A stretch of 64,000 nucleotides of DNA, from positions 1 through 64,000 of the forward strand of contig NZ_VMTV02001001.1 of NCBI RefSeq assembly GCF_007644035.1, in the 5' to 3' direction. The notes beneath the pieces were generated by a model. It saw nothing but the letters and a program-made list of their open reading frames with translations. It was not told where the DNA came from and made no database searches. Within the stretch, counting starts at the first letter, position 1. The number at the start of each line of letters is the position of its first letter. A program made the position numbers and the translations under genes. The stretch comes from Vogesella mureinivorans (GTDB taxonomy: Bacteria > Pseudomonadota > Gammaproteobacteria > Burkholderiales > Chromobacteriaceae). Of the stretch, positions 19,679 to 27,961 are shown piece after piece.

Positions 19679-20415
19679 GACCTCGCCTCGCCACGCTACT
19701 GCTCAGCCTTGCCCTGTTAGGTGGCCATGCCTACGCCGGCCGCGTGGTACACCTGGCCAGCACCGACTACCCGCCCTACTTTTCGCCGCAGCTGCCGGGC
19801 GACGGCGTGGTGGCGGCCATTACCCGTGCCGCGCTGGCCAAGCATGGCCATACGTTGAAACTGCACTACCGGCCATGGGCCAGGCTGATGGCCGAGGTGC
19901 AGGCGGGGCAGTTTGATGGCGTGATGGCGGTGTGGTACGAACCGGCGCGCGCCGAATACCTGCATTACAGCCAGCCACTGGTCAACACGGTGATGGGTTT
20001 TTACGGGCGCGTGGACAAACCGCTGCCAACCCAGCCGCTGTCCGGGCTGCGCACCCGTGTTATCGGCACCGTGCGCGGCTACAAGAACCCGGATGCATTC
20101 GACAGCGCGGGCCTGAAGCAAGAGTTGGCCGCAGACGACCTGACCAACCTGCGCAAGCTGGCCGCCGGGCGGCTGGATCTGGTCCTGATAGACAAAGTGC
20201 TGGCGCAGCACCTGCTGGCCAGCCTTAGCTCGCAAGAACGCCAGCGCATCCGCTGGCAAAACCCGCCGCTGGCGGTGATGCCGCTGCACGTTGGCCTGCG
20301 CCAGCAGCTGGCCGATGGCGAACAACTACTGGCCGACTTCAACGATGGCCTGCAAACCCTGCGCAAAAATGGCCAGCTGGCAGCACTGATACGCCAGTAC
20401 AAGCTGGCGCAGTAG
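19675..20415 (+). CDS. periplasmic solute-binding protein, SBP_bac_3 type
   Basis: 246 residues. A cleavable signal peptide (about 1-21, ending A-Y-A) precedes a type-II periplasmic binding fold (S-T-D-Y-P-P-Y-F-S near residue 28, RPWARLMAEVQAGQFDGVMAV, R-T-R-V-I-G-T-V-R-G-Y). This is the stand-alone amino-acid-binding class common in betaproteobacteria. No permease or ATPase gene is next to it, so it may feed a sensor or be an orphan. The ATG at 19675 overlaps the previous stop; the alternative upstream ATG at 19660 would lengthen the signal peptide without benefit. Confidence 0.75.
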   Translation: MRPRLATLLLSLALLGGHAYAGRVVHLASTDYPPYFSPQLPGDGVVAAITRAALAKHGHTLKLHYRPWARLMAEVQAGQFDGVMAVWYEPARAEYLHYSQPLVNTVMGFYGRVDKPLPTQPLSGLRTRVIGTVRGYKNPDAFDSAGLKQELAADDLTNLRKLAAGRLDLVLIDKVLAQHLLASLSSQERQRIRWQNPPLAVMPLHVGLRQQLADGEQLLADFNDGLQTLRKNGQLAALIRQYKLAQ

Positions 20416-20420
20416 TACGC

Positions 20421-20750
20421 CTAGCTGCGGCGCTTGCGGTCGCGCGACACCACGGCTTCGATATTCTTGCGGCCAATCAGCAGGCCGGCGCGCACCGGCT
20501 GCGGCGCGGTAGCGGCCAGTAAAGCCTGCGCGGCAGGGTTGGCCGCAAACACGCCGTCGCTTACCCGCAATAAACCCGCCGCCTGCATGGTGTGCAGCTG
20601 GCCCTGCACCGCCTCGCCGTCTTGCTGGCATGCCTCGCTCAACTGGCCTGCCGTCTGGCCGCGGCCACCGGCGGCCAGTAGCTGCCACAGTTGCTGCGCC
20701 AGCGCGGGCGCCAGGGCCGCGCGCAAGCTTGTCAGATCCGGTGTTGTCAT
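20421..20750 (-). CDS. small helical protein of unknown function (possible winged-helix)
   Basis: 109 residues. Helix-rich, with A-Q-Q-L-W-Q-L-L-A-A-G-G-R-G-Q-T-A-G-Q-L-S-E-A-C-Q and a following L-H-T-M-Q-A-A-G-L-L-R-V-S-D-G-V-F segment. This gives the spacing of a small winged helix-turn-helix (helix, recognition helix, then a wing). No cofactor site was seen. The start at 20750 is the ATG nearest the domain; a longer frame to 20801 begins with a Cys-rich stretch and is unlikely. Convergent with the binding-protein gene, 5 bases apart. Confidence 0.5.
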   Translation of the reverse strand: MTTPDLTSLRAALAPALAQQLWQLLAAGGRGQTAGQLSEACQQDGEAVQGQLHTMQAAGLLRVSDGVFAANPAAQALLAATAPQPVRAGLLIGRKNIEAVVSRDRKRRS

Positions 20751-20825
20751 AGTGTTTGCCTGAGAAAAAGTGGCCGGATTATGGCAGCAACAGCACGCCA
20801 TGCAAGCCCTGCCCCACAGCGCGCG

Positions 20826-21737
20826 CTAGGCACTGGCCACCGCTGGCTGCACCCGCGGCTTGGCCACGATGCGGCCAGACAGCAGGCTGGCACTGGCAAT
20901 CAGCGCGCCGCCAATATACTCCTGCAGCTGCATGTGTTCGCCAGCCAGCAGCCAGGCTGATACGGCAGCAAACACCAGCTCCATCAGCATCAGCGTCATG
21001 ATTTGCGTGGCCGGCAGAATGCTCAGCCCGTGCATGGAGATAATGCTGGTAGACAGCAGCGTCACCCCCAGTACCAGGATCATCAGCAAGATGGGGATAT
21101 CGATCAGCGCCAGCTCGGCGCCCAGTTGGCCGCGCCATAGCAGCGAGGCCAAGCCGAAGCCGGCCACGCCGAGCCACACCGACGCCGACTTCACCGGTAC
21201 CGGCAGGCTGCTGGCACGCTTGGACAGCACATTACCCAGCGCAAAGGTTATGCCGCCAGACAGCGCCAGCCAGTCGGCACGGCTTTGCAGCAGGCCACCT
21301 TGCAGCATATCGGGGCGGTACAGGATGGTGATACAGCCCAGCAGCGACAGCGCCACCACCGCCCAGCCCACCTTGCTTAAGCGCTCGCGCAACAGCAGGC
21401 GCGAAAACAGCACCGTCCACAAAGGCGACAGGTAGAACAGCAGCAGCACGCGCATCACCTGGCCTTCCGACACCGCCCAGGTATAGCTGAAATTGCACCA
21501 GCCATAGAGCAAAGTCAGCGGAATCAGCACACGGTCAAAGCGAAACTGCCGCCGGAATACCTCGCGGAACACGAATACACCCAGGCAGGCCGACACCACA
21601 TACACCGTCAGCGAGGTGGCAGCGGTAGAAAACCCCGCCTCGTGCAAGGTGCGAAACGGGTACCACATCAGGCCCCACACCAGCGCCGTGGTCAGTGCAC
21701 AGCTCACGGCCAACAGCTTTTGTTTTACAAAATCCAT
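20826..21737 (-). CDS. EamA/DMT-superfamily transporter
   Basis: 303 residues with ten predicted membrane helices in two EamA repeats, beginning MDFVKQKLLAVSCALTTALV and containing the EamA-type loop L-L-L-R-E-R-L-S-K-V-G-W-A. Proteins of this group export amino acids or other metabolites. It is divergent from dapC (48 bases between the start codons), so a link to lysine or diaminopimelate export is possible but not shown. Confidence 0.85.
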   Translation of the reverse strand: MDFVKQKLLAVSCALTTALVWGLMWYPFRTLHEAGFSTAATSLTVYVVSACLGVFVFREVFRRQFRFDRVLIPLTLLYGWCNFSYTWAVSEGQVMRVLLLFYLSPLWTVLFSRLLLRERLSKVGWAVVALSLLGCITILYRPDMLQGGLLQSRADWLALSGGITFALGNVLSKRASSLPVPVKSASVWLGVAGFGLASLLWRGQLGAELALIDIPILLMILVLGVTLLSTSIISMHGLSILPATQIMTLMLMELVFAAVSAWLLAGEHMQLQEYIGGALIASASLLSGRIVAKPRVQPAVASA

Positions 21738-21784
21738 ATTGTTTTCTTACTATTGTCCTTTTGTTGCATTGCAAGGAAGCGGCG

Positions 21785-22975
21785 TTGAACCCCCACCTCG
21801 ATCTGTTGCAGCCCTACCCGTTCCAGCGCTTGCGCGGCCTGTTGGCCGGCGTCACGCCCCCTGCGGAGCTGGCGCACATCAACCTGTCCATCGGCGAGCC
21901 CAAACACCCTACGCCCGACGTGGTAAAAAATGCGCTGATCGCCAACCTGGACGGCCTGGCCGCCTACCCGGCCACCCTGGGCAGCGATGCCCTGCGCCAG
22001 GCGTGCAGCAGCTGGCTGCAGCGCCGCTACGGCATAGCCGTTGACCCGGCCCGCGAGATTCTGCCGGTATGCGGCAGCCGCGAGGCGCTGTTTTCGTTTG
22101 TGCAGGCGGTGATCGACCCGCGCGGCAACGACAAGCCGGTGCTGATCTCGCCCAACCCCTTCTACCAGATCTACGAAGGTGCTGCGCTACTGGCCGGCGC
22201 CGAACCCTACTACGTGAACTGCCTGGCGGCCAACCATTACCAGCCAGACTGGGCGGCGGTGCCGGAAGCCATCTGGCAGCGCACGCAGGTGGTAGTAGTG
22301 TGCAGCCCCGGCAACCCCACCGGGGCGGTGATGTCGCTGGATGACTGGAACACACTGTTCACGCTGTCCGACCGCTACGGCTTTATCATTGCCAGCGACG
22401 AATGCTACAGCGAGATCTATTTCGATACACCACCGCTGGGCGGGCTGCAGGCGGCACAGCTGCTGGGCCGCAGCTACGAGCGCCTGGTGATGTTTACCAG
22501 CCTGTCCAAGCGCAGCAATGCCCCCGGCCTGCGTTCCGGCTTTGTGGCGGGCGACGCACGCATCCTGGAAAAATTCCTGCTGTACCGCACCTACCATGGC
22601 AGCGCCATGAGCCAGACCATCCAGCAGGCCAGTATTGCCGCCTGGCAGGACGAAGAGCATGTCGCGGCCAACCGCGCAGCGTATACTGCCAAGTTCGACG
22701 CTGTCACCGCGCCTTTGGCACAGGTATTGAACGTAAGCCGCCCGGACGCCGGCTTCTACCTGTGGGCCGAAGTACCCGGTGGCGACGATGCCGCCTTTGC
22801 CCGCGCGCTGTTTGCCGAAGAACATATTACCGTGCTGCCCGGCAGCTACCTGGCCCGCGATGCCCACGGCGTGAACCCTGGCGCCGGCCGTATCCGCCTG
22901 GCGCTGGTGGCCCCGCTGGCCGAGTGCGAAGCCGCCGTGCCGCGCCTAATCCGCTTTGTGAAAAGCCGTACATAA
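21785..22975 (+). CDS. dapC: succinyldiaminopimelate transaminase DapC
   Basis: 396 residues, fold-type I PLP aminotransferase of the succinylase branch of lysine/meso-DAP synthesis. The PLP-lysine motif is [17 protein letters not shown] (Lys about residue 242); upstream are S-P-G-N-P-T-G and I-A-S-D-E-C-Y. The start is a TTG at 21785: AAGGAAG lies five bases upstream and the product then begins (M)[15 protein letters not shown], as its relatives do. An upstream ATG at 21695 lacks such a site. dapD follows 50 bases downstream, so the two consecutive enzymes share a transcript. Confidence 0.9.
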   Translation: MNPHLDLLQPYPFQRLRGLLAGVTPPAELAHINLSIGEPKHPTPDVVKNALIANLDGLAAYPATLGSDALRQACSSWLQRRYGIAVDPAREILPVCGSREALFSFVQAVIDPRGNDKPVLISPNPFYQIYEGAALLAGAEPYYVNCLAANHYQPDWAAVPEAIWQRTQVVVVCSPGNPTGAVMSLDDWNTLFTLSDRYGFIIASDECYSEIYFDTPPLGGLQAAQLLGRSYERLVMFTSLSKRSNAPGLRSGFVAGDARILEKFLLYRTYHGSAMSQTIQQASIAAWQDEEHVAANRAAYTAKFDAVTAPLAQVLNVSRPDAGFYLWAEVPGGDDAAFARALFAEEHITVLPGSYLARDAHGVNPGAGRIRLALVAPLAECEAAVPRLIRFVKSRT

Positions 22976-23025
22976 TAGACATCGAGATCATGACCACCAT
23001 CCACATTGCCCAAGGACTGAACCAT

Positions 23026-23847
23026 ATGCACCCGATCCAGCCCATTATCGAACTGGCTTTTGAAAACCGCGCCGAGATCACCCCGGCCACCGTATCGCCC
23101 GAGCTGAAAGCTGCGGTAGAGCAGGTTATCGAAGAGCTGGACAACGGCCACCTGCGCGTTGCCGAAAAAATCGACGGCGACTGGGTGGTACACCAGTGGG
23201 TAAAGAAAGCCGTACTGCTGTCGTTCCGCATCCGCGACAACGTCCTGCTGGACGATGGCGTCAGCCGCTATTTCGACAAGGTCGACACCAAGTTTGCCGA
23301 CTGGAACCAGGAACGCTTCCAGCAAGCCGGCTTCCGCGCCGTACCGGGTGCCGTGGCGCGCAAAGGTAGCTTCGTGGCCAAGAACACCGTGCTGATGCCG
23401 TCCTACGTGAACATTGGCGCCTATGTAGACGAAGGCACCATGGTAGACACCTGGGCCACCGTAGGCAGCTGCGCCCAGATCGGCAAGAACGTGCACCTGT
23501 CCGGCGGCGTCGGCATTGGTGGCGTACTGGAGCCGCTGCAAGCCAACCCGACCATCATCGAAGACAACTGCTTTATCGGCGCGCGCTCCGAAGTGGTAGA
23601 AGGCGTGATCGTGGGCGAAGGCTCGGTGATCTCGATGGGCGTGTACATTGGCCAGTCCACCAAGATTTACGACCGCGAAACCGGCGAAGTCAGCTACGGC
23701 CGCATACCGCCGGGCTCGGTCGTGGTATCGGGCAACCTGCCATCGAAAGACGGCAGCCACAGCCTGTACTGCGCGGTGATCGTGAAAAAGGTAGACGCAC
23801 AAACCCGCAGCAAGACCAGCATCAACGAGCTGCTGCGCGGGGTATAA
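23026..23847 (+). CDS. dapD: 2,3,4,5-tetrahydropyridine-2,6-dicarboxylate N-succinyltransferase DapD
   Basis: 273 residues, exactly the family length. The N-terminal helical domain ([18 protein letters not shown]...) is followed by a left-handed beta-helix of hexapeptide repeats (about 105-240, for example [17 protein letters not shown]). It succinylates tetrahydrodipicolinate, the step before DapC. The frame is open far upstream, but the ATG at 23026 has AAGGA nine bases before it. The ATG at 22990 has no such site. Confidence 0.95.
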   Translation: MHPIQPIIELAFENRAEITPATVSPELKAAVEQVIEELDNGHLRVAEKIDGDWVVHQWVKKAVLLSFRIRDNVLLDDGVSRYFDKVDTKFADWNQERFQQAGFRAVPGAVARKGSFVAKNTVLMPSYVNIGAYVDEGTMVDTWATVGSCAQIGKNVHLSGGVGIGGVLEPLQANPTIIEDNCFIGARSEVVEGVIVGEGSVISMGVYIGQSTKIYDRETGEVSYGRIPPGSVVVSGNLPSKDGSHSLYCAVIVKKVDAQTRSKTSINELLRGV

Positions 23848-23940
23848 AGCCTGACGGTAGTACTTTGTTTCTGTTGTGGTTTTCGATATAAATAATCACG
23901 TGCGGTAACAATTTCTACACAAAATAAGTGCGCTGGCATT

Positions 23941-23969
23941 TTGCGCAGTGCACACAAGGCAGATAAAAT
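23941..23969 (+). promoter_or_regulatory. promoter of the mla operon
   Basis: TTGCGC (23941-23946) and TAAAAT (23964-23969) are separated by 17 bases, about 66 bases before the mlaF start. No operator-like symmetry is obvious. Confidence 0.6.
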
Positions 23970-24034
23970 GCACACAGGGGGTCGGGCAAGCCGGCTCCCT
24001 GTTTCTTCTTGATTTCACAGGACAATCCCTGACC

Positions 24035-24850
24035 GTGTCTTCCGACAGTTTCATAGAGCTCAAGAATGTCAGTTTTGCGTACGGCGACCGGCCGATACTG
24101 CAGGACATTTCGCTCACCATCCCCCGCGGCAAGCTGGTGGCCATCATGGGCGGCAGCGGCAGTGGCAAAACCACGCTGTTACGCTTGATATCCGGCCAGG
24201 TGCTGGCGCAAAAAGGCCAGGTACTGGTAGACGGCAAGGACGTTGGCCGCATGAGCAGCCGCGACCTGTACCAGCACCGCCGCCGCATGGGCATGCTGTT
24301 CCAGTTTGGCGCGCTGTTTACCGACCTGTCGGTATTCGACAACGTGGCCTTCCCCATCCGCGAGCATACCCGCCTGCCGGAAAGCATGATCCGCGACCTG
24401 GTACTGATGAAGCTGAACGCAGTAGGCCTGCGGGGTACCGAAGCGCTGATGCCGGCCGAGCTGTCCGGCGGCATGGCACGCCGTATTGCCCTGGCACGCG
24501 CCATTGCGCTAGACCCGCAGATCATGCTGTACGACGAGCCGTTTACCGGCCTGGACCCGATCTCGCTGGGTACCATTGCCCTGCTGATCAAAAAACTGAA
24601 CGACGCACTGGGCACCTCGGCGGTGATGGTGACGCACGACGTACACAAATCGCTGGAAATCGTGGACCACGTGTACTTTGTCGCTGGCGGCAAGATTGCT
24701 GCCGAAGGCACCCCGGACGAAGTACGCCACTCGTCGTCCCCCTGGGTACAGCAGTTTGTACAAGGCGAGGCCGACGGCCCGGTGCACTTTGCCTACCCGG
24801 CCGGCAATAGCCTGGCCGAGGCTTTCGGCATCAAGGGGGAAACCGCATGA
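24035..24850 (+). CDS. mlaF: phospholipid transport ATP-binding protein MlaF
   Basis: 271 residues. ABC ATPase with Walker A GGSGSGKTTLL, Q-loop, signature LSGGMARR, Walker B IMLYDEPFTG and the switch His in VTHD. It powers the MlaFEDB inner-membrane complex that moves phospholipids between the membranes. A GTG start at 24035 gives the usual length; AGGA lies 12 bases upstream. The last codons overlap the mlaE start (ATGA). Confidence 0.92.
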   Translation: MSSDSFIELKNVSFAYGDRPILQDISLTIPRGKLVAIMGGSGSGKTTLLRLISGQVLAQKGQVLVDGKDVGRMSSRDLYQHRRRMGMLFQFGALFTDLSVFDNVAFPIREHTRLPESMIRDLVLMKLNAVGLRGTEALMPAELSGGMARRIALARAIALDPQIMLYDEPFTGLDPISLGTIALLIKKLNDALGTSAVMVTHDVHKSLEIVDHVYFVAGGKIAAEGTPDEVRHSSSPWVQQFVQGEADGPVHFAYPAGNSLAEAFGIKGETA

Positions 24851-25629
24851 ACGCCCTGCTCAACCCTATCCGCCGCCTGGGGGCGCTCAGCATTAACGCC
24901 ATCTGGCGCCTGGGTTTCATCAGCCGCTTTTTTGTGGCCATCTTGCTGAACTCGGGCCAGAGCCTGCTGCGCTTCCAGCTCACCATCCGCGAAGTGTATT
25001 TCGCCGGCGTGCTGTCGCTGATCATCATCATCGTGTCCGGCCTGTTTGTCGGCATGGTGCTGGGCTTGCAGGGCTACAACACCCTGGCACGCTTTGGCTC
25101 TGCCGACGCGCTGGGCGCGCTGGTCGCGCTGTCGCTGCTGCGCGAGCTGGGCCCGGTGTTGGCCGCACTGCTGTTTGCCAGCCGCTCCGGTAGCGCCATG
25201 ACCGCCGAAATCGGCCTGATGAAAGCCACCGAACAGCTGGAAGCCATGAGCGTGATGGCGGTGAACCCCATCGCCCGCGTGGTGGCCCCGCGCTTCTGGG
25301 CCGGGGTCATTTCCATGCCCATCCTGGCAGCGCTGTTCAACGTCATGGGCATCTTTGGCGGCTACCTGGTAGGCGTGGAAATGATCGGCCTGGACGCAGG
25401 TACCTTCTGGTCGCAAATGCAGAACAATGTAGACCTGCACTACGACGTGATAAACGGCCTGATCAAAAGCCTGTTCTTCGGCATGGCCGTTACCCTGATA
25501 GCCGTATTCGAAGGCTACGACGCCACCCCGACAGCCGCTGGCGTGTCGTCCGCTACCACCCGCACCGTGGTCACCTCGGCACTGGTCATCCTGGCGCTGG
25601 ACTTTGTCCTGACCGCCTTCATGTTCTAG
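24847..25629 (+). CDS. mlaE: phospholipid transport permease MlaE
   Basis: 260 residues, inner-membrane permease of the Mla complex with five to six helices and the family's E-Q-L-E-A-M-S-V-M-A-V-N-P cytoplasmic coupling segment. Start overlaps mlaF. Length is standard. Confidence 0.93.
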   Translation: MNALLNPIRRLGALSINAIWRLGFISRFFVAILLNSGQSLLRFQLTIREVYFAGVLSLIIIIVSGLFVGMVLGLQGYNTLARFGSADALGALVALSLLRELGPVLAALLFASRSGSAMTAEIGLMKATEQLEAMSVMAVNPIARVVAPRFWAGVISMPILAALFNVMGIFGGYLVGVEMIGLDAGTFWSQMQNNVDLHYDVINGLIKSLFFGMAVTLIAVFEGYDATPTAAGVSSATTRTVVTSALVILALDFVLTAFMF

Positions 25630-25639
25630 GAACTACACA

Positions 25640-26125
25640 ATGAAACGCTCTACGATTGATTTATGGGTTGGCTTGTTTGTCGCCATCGGCATTGCTGCCA
25701 TGACTTTCCTGTCGCTGAAGGTGGCCAACCTGACGCCGCAAAGCGGCAGTGAAACCTACACGCTCACCGCCGACTTCGACAATATCGGTGGCCTGAAGGT
25801 GAAAGCGCCAGTGAAGTCGTCCGGTGTGGTAGTGGGCCGCGTAACCCATATCGAGCTGGATACCAAGCGCTACGTGGCCCGTGCCACGCTGACGCTGGAC
25901 AAACAATACCAGTTCAGCCGCGATACCAGCGCCGAGATCCTGACCGCCGGCCTGCTGGGCGAGCAGTACATCGGCCTGGTACAAGGCGGTGACCCGGACA
26001 ACCTGGCCAGTGGCGACCGCATCAGCCTGACCTCCTCCGCCATGGTGCTGGAGCAGCTGATCGGCAAGTTCATGACCAGCTTTGCCGAAAAGGGCAGCCA
26101 AGACGCCCCGGCCAAAACAGAATAA
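25640..26125 (+). CDS. mlaD: phospholipid-binding MCE-domain protein MlaD
   Basis: 161 residues. One N-terminal membrane anchor (about 7-26) then a single MCE domain (T-L-T-A-D-F-D-N-I-G-G-L-K-V-K-A-P-V-K, GVVVGRV) that forms the periplasmic hexameric ring of the Mla transporter. A short hydrophobic C-terminal pore helix is visible (S-A-M-V-L-E-Q-L-I-G-K-F). It follows mlaE by 10 bases. Confidence 0.93.
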   Translation: MKRSTIDLWVGLFVAIGIAAMTFLSLKVANLTPQSGSETYTLTADFDNIGGLKVKAPVKSSGVVVGRVTHIELDTKRYVARATLTLDKQYQFSRDTSAEILTAGLLGEQYIGLVQGGDPDNLASGDRISLTSSAMVLEQLIGKFMTSFAEKGSQDAPAKTE

Positions 26126-26155
26126 ACCAGACCTCTCCAGAGAAAGACGCACATC

Positions 26156-26767
26156 ATGAAAAAACTGTTCACCACCCTGCTGCTCATGCTTGGCCTGTCC
26201 ACCCCGGCCCTGGCAGCTGGCGATAGCCCGGTAGACGTTATCAGCAACACCTCGCAAAACGCGCTGGACCTGCTGAAAAAAGAAAACGGCAAGAACACCG
26301 CCCAGGTCCGCAAGCAAGTAGAAGACATGGTGGTACCGCTGTTCGACTTTACCCGCATGACCGCCCTGGCCGTGGGTAAAGACTGGCGCGCCGCCACCCC
26401 GGCGCAGCAAAACCAGCTGGCCGAGCAGTTCCAGACCCTGCTGGTACGCACCTACTCGTCTACCATGACCCGCTTCAAGAGCGCGCAAATCGACGTGAAA
26501 CCCAACGCGCAGATCAACAACAATGGCCGTGAAGCCGTGGTGAAATCCGAAGTTACCCTGCCAGGCAGCGGCGACAAGAAAAACGTGATGGTGGACTACA
26601 CCCTGTACAAAGGCGCACAGGGCTGGAAGATCTTTAATGTCAGCGTAGAAGGCGCCAGCCTGGTCACCATCTACCGCAACCAGTTTGGCGAAGAAATCCG
26701 CAAAAACGGCGTGGATGGCCTGATCAAGCTGCTGAAAGACAAAAACCAGCCGGGCAAGCCGGCATGA
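26156..26767 (+). CDS. mlaC: periplasmic phospholipid shuttle MlaC
   Basis: 203 residues. A Sec signal peptide (about 1-21, A-L-A-A cleavage region) is followed by the MlaC/Ttg2 fold (VRKQVEDMVVPLFDF, L-A-V-G-K-D-W-R-A-A-T-P-A-Q-Q). It carries phospholipid between the MlaFEDB complex and the outer-membrane MlaA complex. AGAGAAAGACGC precedes the ATG. Its stop overlaps the mlaB start. Confidence 0.92.
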   Translation: MKKLFTTLLLMLGLSTPALAAGDSPVDVISNTSQNALDLLKKENGKNTAQVRKQVEDMVVPLFDFTRMTALAVGKDWRAATPAQQNQLAEQFQTLLVRTYSSTMTRFKSAQIDVKPNAQINNNGREAVVKSEVTLPGSGDKKNVMVDYTLYKGAQGWKIFNVSVEGASLVTIYRNQFGEEIRKNGVDGLIKLLKDKNQPGKPA

Positions 26768-27066
26768 GCATCACCCGTACCGCCCCCGGCCAGCTTGCCC
26801 TGCAAGGTGACGTGGGCATGGACAGCGCTGCCGCCATCCAGGCCGAGCTAGCCCCCGCCTTGCAAGGCGGGGACATCAGCCTGGACCTGGCAGGGCTGGG
26901 CAAGGTGGACTCCGCCGCCATTGCCCTGCTGCTGAATGCCCTGCGCCAGCAGCAGGCAAAGGGCGGCAAGCTGCACCTGCGTAACGTACCCGACAGCATT
27001 CGTGTGCTGGCCCAGCTGTACGAGCTGGCACCGCTGCTGGGCCTGACCCGGACCGATACACCATGA
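26764..27066 (+). CDS. mlaB: STAS-domain protein MlaB
   Basis: 100 residues, a single STAS domain. The helix-cap motif around V-D-S-A-A-I-A-L-L-L-N-A is where anti-sigma-antagonist-type proteins carry their Ser. As part of MlaFEDB it binds MlaF and is needed for ATPase activity. Start codon overlaps mlaC and stop overlaps mlaA, so the order and stoichiometry are translationally coupled. Confidence 0.9.
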   Translation: MSITRTAPGQLALQGDVGMDSAAAIQAELAPALQGGDISLDLAGLGKVDSAAIALLLNALRQQQAKGGKLHLRNVPDSIRVLAQLYELAPLLGLTRTDTP

Positions 27067-27869
27067 AACAGCCGCTGATCCTGGTGGCCTGCTGCGCACT
27101 CACCGCCTGCGCCAGCAGCAGTGGCCACCCGCAAGACCCGCTGGAACCCATGAACCGCGTGGTATTCAGCTTTAACGACAAAGCCGACCAGTACGTACTG
27201 AAGCCCGTAGCCGAGGGCTACCGCACTATCACGCCGCAGCCGGTACGCACCGCCGTGGGCAATGTGTTCGACAACCTGCGCGATGTCTACAGCCTGGCCA
27301 ACCATGCCCTGCAGCTGGAAGGCAAAAAAACGGCCACCGACGTGCTGCGCGTGTCGATCAACAGTACCTTCGGGCTATTCGGCCTGATAGACCTGGCCAC
27401 CCCCATGGGCCTGCCCAGCTATAAAGCCACCCTGGGTGACACCTTCGCCCACTACGGCTGGAAGCAGAGCAGCTACCTGGTCATTCCGCTACTGGGCCCC
27501 AGCACCGTGCGCGACGGTACCGGCATGGGGCTGTCGTTTGGCTACAGCAGCGGCTCGTGGGTATTCCAGGAAAACCGCGATGCGGTCGCGGCTACCATTC
27601 TGTACGGCGTGGGTGCCCGCGAAAAACTGCTGGGTCTGGATGACACATTCAGCGAGGCTGCACTGGACCGCTACAGCTATATGCGCGACGGCTATCTGCA
27701 GTACCGTAACGCCAAGGTGGGCTTCACCCCACCGGCTAGCCAGCAAAACCCGGACGACGACAATATCGACGATCTGGTGCCGGAATACATGCCAGCCACC
27801 GAGCCTGCCGCTGCCGTACCGCAGCAGCCAGACGCCTCGGCCCCGCTGGCGGCTGCCCCCGCCCCCTGA
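27063..27869 (+). CDS. mlaA: outer-membrane lipoprotein MlaA (VacJ)
   Basis: 268 residues. Short lipoprotein signal (M-K-Q-P-L-I-L-V-A-C-C-A-L-T-A-C; lipidated Cys about 16), then the MlaA core with DPLEPMNRVVFSFND, N-V-F-D-N-L-R-D-V and LLGPSTVRDGTG. It removes phospholipid from the outer leaflet of the outer membrane and passes it to MlaC. It is the last gene of a complete six-gene Mla operon; in many enterics mlaA is unlinked. The C-terminal 40 residues are Pro/Ala/Asp-rich and probably disordered. Confidence 0.93.
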   Translation: MKQPLILVACCALTACASSSGHPQDPLEPMNRVVFSFNDKADQYVLKPVAEGYRTITPQPVRTAVGNVFDNLRDVYSLANHALQLEGKKTATDVLRVSINSTFGLFGLIDLATPMGLPSYKATLGDTFAHYGWKQSSYLVIPLLGPSTVRDGTGMGLSFGYSSGSWVFQENRDAVAATILYGVGAREKLLGLDDTFSEAALDRYSYMRDGYLQYRNAKVGFTPPASQQNPDDDNIDDLVPEYMPATEPAAAVPQQPDASAPLAAAPAP

Positions 27870-27882
27870 GCACGCGCTCAGG

Positions 27883-27918
27883 CAAACAAACGGCTACCCT
27901 CGGGTAGCCGTTTGTTTG
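27883..27918. terminator. bidirectional terminator between mlaA and the ABC exporter
   Basis: A perfect 17-bp stem (27883-27899 with 27902-27918) with A-rich and T-rich ends. It sits between convergent genes and could serve both. An exact copy of the dispersed word follows at 27933. Confidence 0.85.
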
Positions 27919-27961
27919 TCTGCTGGCGGCCCTGCGGCCAACCTTTCTCCACACCACAGGC